Assembly (NCBI RefSeq): GCF_043194295.1 | Contig: NZ_JBAFVK010000001.1 | Length of the DNA: 64,000 nt | Origin: Xanthobacter autotrophicus | GTDB taxonomy: Bacteria; Pseudomonadota; Alphaproteobacteria; Rhizobiales; Xanthobacteraceae | Reading direction: 5' to 3' (one strand) | In this document: positions 7,747 through 17,906 of the stretch, piece by piece | How the letters are laid out: each line of letters starts with the position of its first letter | How positions within the stretch are numbered: position 1 is the stretch's first letter | Position numbers and translations under genes: made by a program | The notes under the pieces: generated by a model | The model's input: the letters and a program-made list of their open reading frames with translations, nothing else | Database searches by the model: none | Told to the model about the DNA's origin: nothing

Positions 7747-10461
7747 TCAGTCCGCGACGGCGGGCGGAGGCGTGAGGCCGAGGCGACGGGGCACCACGGC
7801 GAGCTTGGCGCCCACGGCCCGCCAGAAGGCGACCTGGTTGAAGCGCGAGGGCTCGAAGGCGCCGATGAGGGCGGCGGCAACGAACGGCAGGCTCTGCACC
7901 ATCAGCGCGATGCCGTAGAGGTTGATCTCGCGGATGTGGCGCCAGTCGTTCTTGGTGAGCGCGACGCCCGGCCAGTTGTTCAGAACCAGCAGCGCGATGC
8001 CGGCAACCAGCAGCAGGCCACCCAGCGTCGCCTCCGGCAGGGCCGGGAAAGAGCGGGCCGCGCCGGCGAGCCAGTTGTTGCCCTTGGCGGTGCGGGCGAA
8101 GGCGAGATCCTTGTAGCGGAAGCCGTCCAGCACCGCCTTGGCTACCGTGAGCTGAACCGCGCTTGCCGCCACCGCAGCGCCCAGCATGCGCAGGGGAGTG
8201 GTCTCCACCCGAAGCCGGTAGAGGCTGACGAAGTGCATGAGGTAGACGAGGAAGGTGATCAGGATCGGCAGCGTCAGCACATGGGCGGGCACCGACACGC
8301 CGAACAGCAGCACGAAGGGCACGAAGGCCAGCGACGCGATGGCCATGACGGCGCCCACCGATTCCGAGCCGAGCCAGGAAATCCAGCCGAGGACGAAATG
8401 GCGCTTCTGGGCCGTGGTCAGGCGCGAGCGGTTGGGCAGGAACTTGCGCCAGTGCTTCTTGATGATCTGGAAGCCGCCGTAGGCCCACCGGTGACGCTGC
8501 TTCTTGAAGGCCTCGAACGAGTCGGGCAGCAGGCCATAGCCATAGCGCTTGCGGGTATAGTGGGTTTTCCAGCCGTTCTCGGCGATGGTCAGACCGAGGT
8601 CGGTGTCCTCGCAGATGGTATCGGAGGACCAGTTGCCGGCCTCCACCATGGCGGCGCGGCGGATGAGGCACATGGTGCCGTGCACCACGATGGCGTCATC
8701 CTCATTGCGCTGGACCATGCCGATATCGAAGAAGCCGGCATATTCCGCGTTCATGGCCTCATGCAGCAGGCTGCGGTCGGCGTCGCGATGGTCCTGCGGC
8801 GCCTGGACGAGACCCACGGTGGGATCGTCGAACACGGGGACCAGCTCCTTGAGCCAGTCGGGGGTCACCACGTAGTCCGCATCGATCACGCCGATGATCT
8901 CGGCGTCCGGCGCAGTGGCATCGAGCGCGATGCGCAGGGCGCCGGCCTTGAAGCCCGCCACCTTCTCTGCATTGATGAACTTGAAGCGCTCGCCCAGCGC
9001 CGCGCAATGCTCGCGCACCGGCTCCACCATCGCCGGGTCGGGCGTGTTGTTGACGATGATGATGGCCTCGAAATTGGGATATTCGAGCGCCGCCAGGGCA
9101 TCGATGGTCTGCTTCAGCATCTCCGGCGGCTCGCGATAGGCGGGCACGTGGATGGAGACCTTGGGGAAACGCGCGGGCACCGCGGGTGCGGGCGCCTTCT
9201 TCGGGTCGATCAGGCGGCGGGGGCCGCTGCCGAAGGCGATCGCCGCCATCTCCTCGATGCGGTAGAGCAGCACGAAGACCAGGGGCACAAGCATCACCAC
9301 GCTGAGGGCCAGGGTGACGAAGTCGCCGCCTGTGACGTAGTGATTGAGCCAATAGTCGACCACAAGGGCAAGCCATGCCGCGACGCCGTTGGCGGCACCG
9401 GCGAGCACGAGGCCCTGCGACATGGTGAGGTCGCGCATGCGCAGCAGCGGCAGGGTGAACAGCACGCCGAGCAGCAGCGCCAGGATGGTGGTCTGGTTGT
9501 AGGTGTGGTCGTAGATCGGGCCGCTGAGTGGGAATTTCAGGTCGCGGTCCGCGTCGAACACACCCCAGTATTGCCCGACCGAGCCTTCGTTCTGCTTCTT
9601 GGGCAGGTCGAACGCCTCGATGATGTTGTATTCGATGCCGAGCGCGTCGGCGCGGGCCACGAAATCGCGGATGATCATGGCCTGGGCCAGCGGATCGGGC
9701 ACCGAGGCGCCGCGATTGTAGCCGTGGGAGGGCCACCCGAACTCGCCGATTACGATGCGCTTGCCGGGATAGGCCGCGCGCAGGCGGTTGTAGGCATTGA
9801 TGGTGTAGTCGACCACCTTGTCCGCCGGCACGTCCTCCCAGTAGGGCAGGATGTGGGCGAGGATGAAGTCCACCGACGAAGCGACCTTCGGGTGGTCGAG
9901 CCAGGTGTTCCAGATTTCGCCGGACGTCACCGGCACGTTCACCTGCCGCTTCACGCTGCGGATCAGCTCGGCAAGCTCGTCGTCGTTCATGTCGCCGCGC
10001 AGCAGCGTCTCGTTGCCGACGACCACGGCCTGCACGTTGCGATTCTGGCGCGCCACCTCGATCACGCCCGCGATCTCGCGGTCGTTGCCGGCCTTGGCCT
10101 TGGGGATGATCTCCCCGGTGTCCTTGTCGCTCTGGCGGTTCAGCCACGCGCCGGCGGTCACCCGGATGCCCTGCTCGCCGGCGATGGGGGCGATCAGTTC
10201 CTTGCCGTTGGTGGAGGAATAGGTACGCACGCCCCGCGTGTAGGGCGCCACCACCTGCATGTCGGAGCGGATTTGCGCCGCATTGGTGGGGGCCTCGCCC
10301 TCCGGGCTCATGTCCCGGCTGAAGGGGGCGAAGGACAGGCTCTGGAAGCGGTCCGTGATATTCGGCGCGCTGACCTCGGGCCGCATGGAAAGCCACATCG
10401 CGGCGTGGATCGAGGTCACAACCGCAATGACTGCTGCCGCAGCAGCAAGACCGGGACGCAT
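7747..10461 (-). CDS. GH17-GT2 fusion membrane glycosyltransferase, NdvB-like beta-1,3-glucan synthase
   Basis: Predicted inner-membrane beta-glucan synthase of 904 residues. After an N-terminal signal-anchor (LAAAAAVIAVVTSIHAAMW) comes a family GH17 domain (about 30-320) with both catalytic glutamates visible: E151 in VVVGNE and E240 in IGEFGWPS. Several membrane segments follow (about 340-430), then a family 2 glycosyltransferase domain with VSIHVPAYREPP, the DAD of VIDADYVV (D527-D529), CEDTDLG and QRHRW (W659). Four or more C-terminal membrane segments follow. This GH17+GT2 order is that of NdvB of Pseudomonas and Bradyrhizobium, which make cyclic or periplasmic beta-1,3(1,6)-glucans; the exact product here is inferred. 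I chose the ATG at 10461 because 39 upstream in-frame residues are Arg-rich and would spoil the signal-anchor. A GH17 gene lies close by, facing the other way. Confidence 0.87.
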   Translation of the reverse strand: MRPGLAAAAAVIAVVTSIHAAMWLSMRPEVSAPNITDRFQSLSFAPFSRDMSPEGEAPTNAAQIRSDMQVVAPYTRGVRTYSSTNGKELIAPIAGEQGIRVTAGAWLNRQSDKDTGEIIPKAKAGNDREIAGVIEVARQNRNVQAVVVGNETLLRGDMNDDELAELIRSVKRQVNVPVTSGEIWNTWLDHPKVASSVDFILAHILPYWEDVPADKVVDYTINAYNRLRAAYPGKRIVIGEFGWPSHGYNRGASVPDPLAQAMIIRDFVARADALGIEYNIIEAFDLPKKQNEGSVGQYWGVFDADRDLKFPLSGPIYDHTYNQTTILALLLGVLFTLPLLRMRDLTMSQGLVLAGAANGVAAWLALVVDYWLNHYVTGGDFVTLALSVVMLVPLVFVLLYRIEEMAAIAFGSGPRRLIDPKKAPAPAVPARFPKVSIHVPAYREPPEMLKQTIDALAALEYPNFEAIIIVNNTPDPAMVEPVREHCAALGERFKFINAEKVAGFKAGALRIALDATAPDAEIIGVIDADYVVTPDWLKELVPVFDDPTVGLVQAPQDHRDADRSLLHEAMNAEYAGFFDIGMVQRNEDDAIVVHGTMCLIRRAAMVEAGNWSSDTICEDTDLGLTIAENGWKTHYTRKRYGYGLLPDSFEAFKKQRHRWAYGGFQIIKKHWRKFLPNRSRLTTAQKRHFVLGWISWLGSESVGAVMAIASLAFVPFVLLFGVSVPAHVLTLPILITFLVYLMHFVSLYRLRVETTPLRMLGAAVAASAVQLTVAKAVLDGFRYKDLAFARTAKGNNWLAGAARSFPALPEATLGGLLLVAGIALLVLNNWPGVALTKNDWRHIREINLYGIALMVQSLPFVAAALIGAFEPSRFNQVAFWRAVGAKLAVVPRRLGLTPPPAVAD

Positions 10462-10642
10462 GGCGATGCCCACCCTAAAGGGGAAGAGGAACCGGGAACG
10501 CCGGCTGAAGGCGTAGGGTTCCGGGAAACGGCTTCGGGGCACCCTTTCGACCTGCCCCCGCGGTCGGCAATGCAGCATTAACGATGAAGTTACGCTGCAT
10601 CGCGTCGAGACACTAACATGCTCACCGTTGGAGATAAATCCC

Positions 10643-10685
10643 GATCATGGCGCCGCTGGGACGCCGTTGCGTCGGCGCCATGATC
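10643..10685 (-). terminator. Long inverted repeat in the gap between the exported-protein gene and the glucan synthase gene
   Basis: A perfect 12-bp inverted repeat, gatcatggcgcc / ggcgccatgatc, encloses an inner 5-bp hairpin (gacgc-cgtt-gcgtc) with a 5-nt bulge. It begins 12 nt after the stop of the minus-strand gene at 10697 and lies about 180 nt before the glucan synthase start. No T-run follows, so it may be an intrinsic terminator of weak type, an attenuator, or an mRNA 3'-end stabiliser. Confidence 0.55.
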
Positions 10686-10696
10686 GCCCGGTGGTC

Positions 10697-11179
10697 TTAT
10701 TGTTGCGCCGGTGCAGGCGCCGGGGCGGCGGGCTGCGGGGCCGCAGCGATATAGTCCGGGTTGACCCAGCACTGGTGCACCCGGCCGCCGAGCCTCTCCT
10801 GTGCCTTCGGATCGATGTTGCCCTGCCGCACCAGGCAGCGGAAGGCGAGCTTGAGATGCTCGGTGGGGCAGCCGAACTGCTGGTACATTTCAAGATGTCG
10901 CCGCGCGGTATCAATATCGTCCCGCCACAGCAGTGCGGCGATCCGCCGCCCTGTCCAGACGCACTCCGGCAGGCCGGCGGTTCCCGGCAGCTTGGCGGCC
11001 TCTGTGAACTCCTCCACCGAGCGCCGCTGGGCTTCGGCGGCCGCCTTCTGCTCCGGGGTCAGCTGCTCTGCGGCGGGCTTCTGGTCGGCCGGCTGATTCT
11101 GGGCGGCGGCCGGCGAAAGGCAGGCGAAGACGATGGCGGCCGCGAGGAGCGGAAGTCGAAAGCGTTGCATGAGGGCCAT
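10697..11179 (-). CDS. Small exported protein of the beta-glucan locus
   Basis: 160 residues, starting with a clear Sec signal peptide (RFRLPLLAAAIVFACLSPAAAQ, split around residues 6-27, cleavage likely after AAA). The mature part is rich in Ala, Gln and Glu, with four cysteines (CVW, GCP, RCLV, QCWV) that could form two periplasmic disulfides, and a Pro/Ala C-terminal tail. I recall similar short rhizobial proteins annotated as beta-1-3, beta-1-6-glucan biosynthesis proteins; that, and its place between the NdvB-like synthase and the GH17 gene, suggests an accessory role, but no catalytic motif is visible. It is transcribed with the synthase across a 235-nt gap that holds a strong inverted repeat. 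Confidence 0.7.
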   Translation of the reverse strand: MALMQRFRLPLLAAAIVFACLSPAAAQNQPADQKPAAEQLTPEQKAAAEAQRRSVEEFTEAAKLPGTAGLPECVWTGRRIAALLWRDDIDTARRHLEMYQQFGCPTEHLKLAFRCLVRQGNIDPKAQERLGGRVHQCWVNPDYIAAAPQPAAPAPAPAQQ

Positions 11180-11250
11180 TTTCTCAGAAGGAACGCGGAG
11201 AGAACCGCGGCGACACGTTAGGAGAAGGGCGTGAATTTGTCAGCATGACG

Positions 11251-11326
11251 GCGCTGCGGGAAGGCGTCATCCCACCGGTGCCGTTGCGGTGCCCGCCGCT
11301 GAGGGAAGGCTTCACACCGCCGGTGC
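11251..11326. promoter_or_regulatory. Two imperfect 31-nt direct repeats in the divergent promoter region of the glucan genes
   Basis: Copies at 11251-11281 and 11296-11326 match at 25 of 31 positions, sharing gaaggc, ccggtgc and the centre, with a 45-nt period (about four helical turns). They lie between the minus-strand start at 11179 and the plus-strand start at 11373. The spacing and location suggest a binding site pair for a regulator; this is inference. Coding use is unlikely because they precede the signal-anchor start of the GH17 gene. Confidence 0.45.
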
Positions 11327-11372
11327 AAGGCTCTATGTGGCGGCGGGGTCCCTCGTCTCGTCTGGAGTTTCG

Positions 11373-12998
11373 ATGCCTTCCTCCGTGCGGCTGCCCTTGG
11401 TGCTCGCGCTCGTGGTGGCCGGCCTCATCGCCGGCCTCTGGACCGTGCTTGGACGGCCAGTGGCCATGCCGCCCTCGCCGCTGGCGCAGGGCGAGAAACT
11501 GCCGTGCGTGTCCTACGCCCCGTTCCGCGACGGCCAGTCGCCGTTCCAGAAGGGGCTGGTGATCCCGGAGGCCCAGATCGACGAGGACTTCGCCCGCCTC
11601 GCCAAGATCACCTCCTGCGTGCGCACTTATTCCATCGAGATGGGGCTCGACAAGGCGCCGGCCATCGCCCGCAAGCACGGCCTCACCATGCTGCTCGGCA
11701 TCTGGCTGGGGCCGGACGTGGACCGCAACCGCGTGGAACTCGACACCGGCATCCGTCTTGCCCAGGAAAATCAGGACGTGGTTAAGGCCGTCGTAGTTGG
11801 CAACGAAGTGCTGCTGCGCGGCGAGATGTCCGCCACCGAGCTTGCCGGCGTGCTCGCCAGCGTGAAGCGCCAGGTGGCCCCGGTGCCGGTCACCTATGCC
11901 GACGTGTGGGAATTCTGGGAGCGTAACAAGGGCCTCACCGAGAATGTGGATTTCGTCACCATCCACATCCTGCCCTATTGGGAAGACCTGCCCGTCTCCG
12001 CATCGGAAGCCGGCCCCCATGTGGACGAGATCCGCCAGCGCATGGCCGAAGCCTTCCCGGGCAAGGAAATCCTGATCGGCGAGACCGGCTGGCCCAGCGC
12101 CGGCCGCATGCGCGAGGAGGCGTTGCCCTCGCCATCCAACCAGGCGCGGGTGATGCATGATGTGGTGGCGCTGGCCAAGCGCCAGGGCTATCGCGTCAAC
12201 GTCATCGAGGCCTTCGACCAGCCGTGGAAACGCCGCAGCGAGGGCACCGTGGGGGGGCACTGGGGCATCATCGATGCCGATGCCCGCATGCCAAAATTCG
12301 CGTGGGGCCAACCGGTGGAGGATTATCCCGGCTGGCGCATGCACATTGGCGTGGGACTGGTGGTGGTGGCGGGTGTCTTCGCCAGCGCCTTTTCCGGCGG
12401 CCGCAAGCGCGAGGATGGCGTTCAGCCGCGGGACTGGCTGGCTGTGGCGGGCGTTGCCCTGTTCGGCGGCGCGACGCTTGGCGCCGCCATGTCGGCCATG
12501 CCGCTGGAAAGCCTCGGCTTTTTCGGATGGCTGCGAAACGGCCTGCTGTTGGCCGTGGCGGTGGCCTGCCTGATGGTGATGCCGGCGGTGATCGGCCGCG
12601 GGCAGGGGCTAGCGCCCTTCGCCGTGGCCCTCGATGCTCGTCGCTGGGCCGTCTCCTCAAGCGCCGCCATCGCCGCCGCGCTGATGCTGACCCTTGCCAC
12701 AGTGGCGGTGGGCTCGGTGGCGCTGGAGCTGGTATTCGACCCGCGCTACAAGGATTTCCCCGTGTTTCCGCTGACCGCCATCGTGGCGGCGGTCGCCGCC
12801 CCCATGCTGGTGCGCCGCGCCGAGCGGGACGGGGCGGGCCTCGGCGAGGTCATCGCCACCTGGGGCCTGCTGGTGGCGGGCATCTATGTGCCGCTGAACG
12901 AGACGCTTTCCAACTGGCAGGCGGCCTGGTTCGGCGCGCTCTGCCTCATTCTTTCCTTCACGCTGTGGCGGGTCCAGGCCGTGCAAAGGAAAGGATGA
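11373..12998 (+). CDS. GH17 family membrane protein, NdvC-like beta-glucan enzyme
   Basis: 541 residues. A signal-anchor (LPLVLALVVAGLIAGLW) precedes a GH17 domain (about 40-310) with the two catalytic glutamates, E145 in VVVGNE and E237 in IGETGWPS, plus VNVIEAFDQPW. The C-terminal third has about seven hydrophobic segments (from IGVGLVVVAGVFASAF on) and no GT2 domain. This is the architecture of the shorter GH17 partner of the Bradyrhizobium ndv locus (NdvC, implicated in beta-1,6 linkages); a transglycosylating or branching role is inferred. The ATG at 11373 places the signal-anchor at the N-terminus; an in-frame upstream codon at 11289 would run through the repeat region. Its 3' end overlaps the convergent gene at 12958 by 41 nt. 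Confidence 0.8.
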   Translation: MPSSVRLPLVLALVVAGLIAGLWTVLGRPVAMPPSPLAQGEKLPCVSYAPFRDGQSPFQKGLVIPEAQIDEDFARLAKITSCVRTYSIEMGLDKAPAIARKHGLTMLLGIWLGPDVDRNRVELDTGIRLAQENQDVVKAVVVGNEVLLRGEMSATELAGVLASVKRQVAPVPVTYADVWEFWERNKGLTENVDFVTIHILPYWEDLPVSASEAGPHVDEIRQRMAEAFPGKEILIGETGWPSAGRMREEALPSPSNQARVMHDVVALAKRQGYRVNVIEAFDQPWKRRSEGTVGGHWGIIDADARMPKFAWGQPVEDYPGWRMHIGVGLVVVAGVFASAFSGGRKREDGVQPRDWLAVAGVALFGGATLGAAMSAMPLESLGFFGWLRNGLLLAVAVACLMVMPAVIGRGQGLAPFAVALDARRWAVSSSAAIAAALMLTLATVAVGSVALELVFDPRYKDFPVFPLTAIVAAVAAPMLVRRAERDGAGLGEVIATWGLLVAGIYVPLNETLSNWQAAWFGALCLILSFTLWRVQAVQRKG

Positions 12999-13356
12999 GC
13001 ATCATCGCCGCCAGCGCGCCGGCCACCTCGTTGTGGAACACCAGCGCGAAGGCGGAGAACACCATCCCCACCGAGAAGGTAGCGAGGCCCGGTGCGATCA
13101 GCTGGATCAGGGCCACCACCAGCGCCACCGCGCCGAACACGTTCCATAGCGACAGCGCCAGAACCGCCGCGCGGCCATAGCAGCCCGCGCTTTCCAGCCC
13201 CGCCTCGCAGGCGAGGGAGACGAGCGTCGGCTCCACCACCATGTAGCGCATGTAAAGCGCCCATCCCACGGCGCCCATGCCCAGCGGGATCATCCAGTTG
13301 AGCGTGTGCGGGCCGGGGCGGAAGAGCGGACGCTCGGAATAGGGGATGTTCGGCAT
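12958..13356 (-). CDS. Small integral membrane protein, unknown function
   Basis: 132 residues with three to four hydrophobic stretches (LNWMIPLGMGAVGWALYM, AVLALSLWNVFGAVALVVAL, FSVGMVFSAFALVFHN, AGALAAMMLILSF) and two cysteines in a short loop (LACEAGLESAGCYG). I do not recognise the family. It is convergent with the GH17 gene and the reading frames overlap by 41 nt, which suggests a fixed pairing at this locus; a role with the glucan machinery is possible but unproven. The start at 13356 is followed by MPNIPYSERPLF, a plausible cytoplasmic N-terminus. Confidence 0.65.
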   Translation of the reverse strand: MPNIPYSERPLFRPGPHTLNWMIPLGMGAVGWALYMRYMVVEPTLVSLACEAGLESAGCYGRAAVLALSLWNVFGAVALVVALIQLIAPGLATFSVGMVFSAFALVFHNEVAGALAAMMLILSFARPGPATA

Positions 13357-13516
13357 TCAAGGTCTCTTCATCCGGCGGAACGGAGCATGCTCCTTATGAA
13401 ATGGAGCCGGACGGGTCCAGTGGCAAGGCGGGCGGCGAAAGCGGGATAGGTCAGCCGGTATGGCGCATGGGGCGGCGGCAGGGTAAGGGACAGCGCTTCG
13501 CCGAGGAGGGGTGAGA

Positions 13517-14863
13517 ATGAGTGACCGGAGCCTGCTCGTTGTGGTTCTCGCGGCCGGGGAGGGCACGCGGATGGCCTCGCGGCTGCCGAAGGTGCTGCAC
13601 AAGGTCGCCGGCCGAACCATGCTGCACCACGTACTGGCCGCCACCCGCGCCGCCGGCGCCACCCGCACCGCGGTGGTGGTCGGTCCCGGCCGGGAAGATG
13701 TCGCCGCCGAGGTGCGCAAGATCGTGCCCGACGCGCAAGTGTTCGAGCAGACCGAGCGCTTGGGCACCGCCCATGCCGTCCTCGCCGCCCGCTCCGCTCT
13801 CGAGAAGGGCGCCGACGACGTGCTGGTGCTCTATGCCGACACGCCTCTGGTGCGGCCGGAAACCCTCGGCCTGCTGCGGGCGCCGCTTGCGGCCGGCGCG
13901 GCGGTGGCGGCCCTCGGCTTCGAGCCCGCCGACCCCACCGGCTATGGCCGCCTCGTGACACAGGCCGACGAACTCGTCGCCATCCGCGAAGAGAAGGACG
14001 CGAGCGCGGAGGAAAAGGCCATCGGCTTTTGCAATGCCGGCCTCATGGCGCTGGCCGGCACCCACGCCCTCTCCATCCTGGAGCGCATCGGCAACGCCAA
14101 TGCCAAGGGCGAATATTACCTCACCGACGCGGTGGAGATCGCCCGCGCCGACGGGCTTTCCGCCGTGGCTGCCCGCGCCGAGGCCGACGAGGTGGCCGGC
14201 GTCAACAGCCGGGTGCAACTCGCCGAGGCGGAAGCGATCCTGCAGCGCCGCCTGCGCCTTGCCGCCATGGCCGGCGGCGCCACACTGGTGGCCCCGGAAA
14301 CGGTGTTCCTGTGCGCCGACACGGTGCTGGGCCGGGATGTGATCGTGGAGCCCCACGTGGTGTTCGGCCCGGGGGTGAGCGTCGGCGACGACGTGGTCAT
14401 CCATTCCTTCTGCCACCTGGAGGGCGCGCGGCTGGAATCGGGGGTCACCATCGGCCCCTATGCGCGGCTGCGGCCTGGCACCCGGCTCGATTCGGGGGTG
14501 CGCATCGGCAATTTCGTGGAGACCAAGGCCGCCCACATTGAAAGCGGGGCCAAGGTGAACCACCTGTCCTATGTGGGCGACGCCCATGTGGGGGCGAACG
14601 CCAATCTCGGTGCCGGCACTATCACCTGCAATTATGACGGCTTCGGCAAGTACCGCACCGAGATCGGGGCAGGGGCCTTCATCGGCGTGAATTCCGCGCT
14701 GGTGGCGCCCGTGACTATCGGGAAGGGTGCCTTCGTCGGCACCGGCGCCGTCATCACTTCGGACGTGCCGGACGATGCCCTCGCCATCGCCCGCAGCCGG
14801 CAGGTGGTGAAGGAGGGCTGGGCGCGGGAGTTCCGCGCCGCCCGCAGCAAGCCGACGGGCTGA
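13517..14863 (+). CDS. glmU: Bifunctional GlmU: N-acetylglucosamine-1-phosphate uridyltransferase / glucosamine-1-phosphate acetyltransferase
   Basis: Makes UDP-GlcNAc from glucosamine-1-phosphate for peptidoglycan and lipid A. The 448-residue protein has an N-terminal pyrophosphorylase domain (LAAGEGTRMASRLPKVLH at the start; YADTPLV) and a C-terminal left-handed beta-helix with NFVETKAAHI, KVNHLSYVGDA and AGTITCNYDGF, which carry the acetyl-CoA and sugar-binding residues. The ATG at 13517 is preceded by GAGGAGGGG (13503-13511) at good spacing; the GTG at 13511 lies inside that ribosome binding site and is less likely. glmS follows 159 nt later in the same direction. Confidence 0.96.
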   Translation: MSDRSLLVVVLAAGEGTRMASRLPKVLHKVAGRTMLHHVLAATRAAGATRTAVVVGPGREDVAAEVRKIVPDAQVFEQTERLGTAHAVLAARSALEKGADDVLVLYADTPLVRPETLGLLRAPLAAGAAVAALGFEPADPTGYGRLVTQADELVAIREEKDASAEEKAIGFCNAGLMALAGTHALSILERIGNANAKGEYYLTDAVEIARADGLSAVAARAEADEVAGVNSRVQLAEAEAILQRRLRLAAMAGGATLVAPETVFLCADTVLGRDVIVEPHVVFGPGVSVGDDVVIHSFCHLEGARLESGVTIGPYARLRPGTRLDSGVRIGNFVETKAAHIESGAKVNHLSYVGDAHVGANANLGAGTITCNYDGFGKYRTEIGAGAFIGVNSALVAPVTIGKGAFVGTGAVITSDVPDDALAIARSRQVVKEGWAREFRAARSKPTG

Positions 14864-15022
14864 GCCTGCTCTTCGGACCTGTCCTGACAGGAAGCGAAAG
14901 CGGAAGTGATGCCGCCCGGGCTTGAGCGAACGGGCGGGAACGGTCCATTCAGCTTTGGGGTGGACCTTGGGATTTAGTCGGGCGCCGACCTTCGGCGACC
15001 GGAACGAGCGGAGCTTTTGTGC

Positions 15023-16846
<1,824 letters not shown>

Positions 16847-16853
16847 GGCGCCC

Positions 16854-16877
16854 GCGTCGGCGGTTCGCGGCCGACGC
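16854..16877. terminator. Hairpin between convergent glmS and the FkbM-type gene
   Basis: An 8-bp perfect stem gcgtcggc / gccgacgc with an 8-nt loop, in the 36-nt gap between two convergent stops. There is no T-run, so a Rho-independent role is uncertain. Confidence 0.5.
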
Positions 16878-16882
16878 CGACC

Positions 16883-17797
16883 TCAGCGGATGCCGAGGTG
16901 GTCGGGCAAGGCGATCACGCCGGGGTGGAAGCGTTTGTCGAAGTGGTCGGTGAGCACGATCGCGTATTGGATCTTCTCCCGCCAGCCACGCACCGTGTTG
17001 AAGTAGATGCGGTACAGGTTGCGGGCGAGACGTGTCTTGAAGCGGCGCCGGTCCGTCTCCCGCACCATCATCGCGAAGGTGCGGTAGCCAAGCGAGCGCA
17101 GCAGCTCGATGGTGGCCGAAGTGCCGTTCTCGATCTCGCTCTCCTGCTGCTCGAAGAAGATCACCGGCTGATTGCTGGCGATCACCTGCCGTGCGCCTGA
17201 GAGGGCCTCGAACTCGTGCCCCTCCACGTCCACCTTCATGAAGGTGATGTCCCGCCGCGCCGCGAACTCGGCGTCGAGCGGTCGCAGATGGATGGTCGTG
17301 GTCGCCTCGTCCGCATGAGACACGATGTGGGATGCGCCGATGTTCGAGGGATTGATGCGGAACCCCAATTGCTGCTCCTGGACCGAAAGTCCGTAGTCGC
17401 GGCAGGAGATGTTGGGCGCCAGTTCCGCATTGAGGCGCAGCAGGGCGAAGACGCGCGGGTTGGGCTCGAAGGCGATCACGTCGCGGAAGTGGTCGGCGAA
17501 GAACAGCGCATGATTGCCGATGTTCGCGCCGATATCGAGCGCAGTGCCCGTGAAGAGAGAGGGCGCGGCCTGATGGAGCCAGGCAAACAGGGTCTCCAGC
17601 TCGTCCTTCTCGTAGGTGCCGTGGACGTTGATGGCGTGGCCGATGTGATCAAAAGCGAAGATCGCCATGGGGCGGTGCTTGCCCGCAAGTTCCGTCGACG
17701 TGGCGTTGAGGTGGTCTTCCGCGTGGGTGTCCTTCCGGTGACGCCTGGGATCCTTCTGATCGAGCTGGCGACGGAACACTTCACGTGACGAAGACAT
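16883..17797 (-). CDS. FkbM-family methyltransferase
   Basis: 304 residues with the SAM-binding motif ALDIGANIGNHALFFA (about residue 90), FEPNPRVFALLRLNA and the later MKVDVEGHEFEALSG and PVIFFEQQ, the hallmarks of the FkbM (Methyltransf_21) family. These enzymes O-methylate sugars or other small molecules; in bacteria they are often linked to surface polysaccharides, but the substrate here is unknown. The N-terminal 45 residues are charged (RRQLDQKDPRRHRKD) and not part of the fold. It lies 109 nt downstream of the YbaN-family gene and is convergent with glmS. Confidence 0.8.
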   Translation of the reverse strand: MSSSREVFRRQLDQKDPRRHRKDTHAEDHLNATSTELAGKHRPMAIFAFDHIGHAINVHGTYEKDELETLFAWLHQAAPSLFTGTALDIGANIGNHALFFADHFRDVIAFEPNPRVFALLRLNAELAPNISCRDYGLSVQEQQLGFRINPSNIGASHIVSHADEATTTIHLRPLDAEFAARRDITFMKVDVEGHEFEALSGARQVIASNQPVIFFEQQESEIENGTSATIELLRSLGYRTFAMMVRETDRRRFKTRLARNLYRIYFNTVRGWREKIQYAIVLTDHFDKRFHPGVIALPDHLGIR

Positions 17798-17906
17798 AGG
17801 GTATCTCTCTTGGACTTCGTCGCGGCGATCCGGACTTCACCCCGCGATGCGGCCACCGTGGCGGCGTTGGGCCGTCTTGTCTCATCGGAACCCGAAGTAC
17901 AAGGCC

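Noticed and set aside
7936..10581. Open plus-strand frame of about 880 codons opposite the NdvB-like gene
   Set aside because: Composition is that of an antisense frame; the minus strand has complete GH17 and GT2 motifs.
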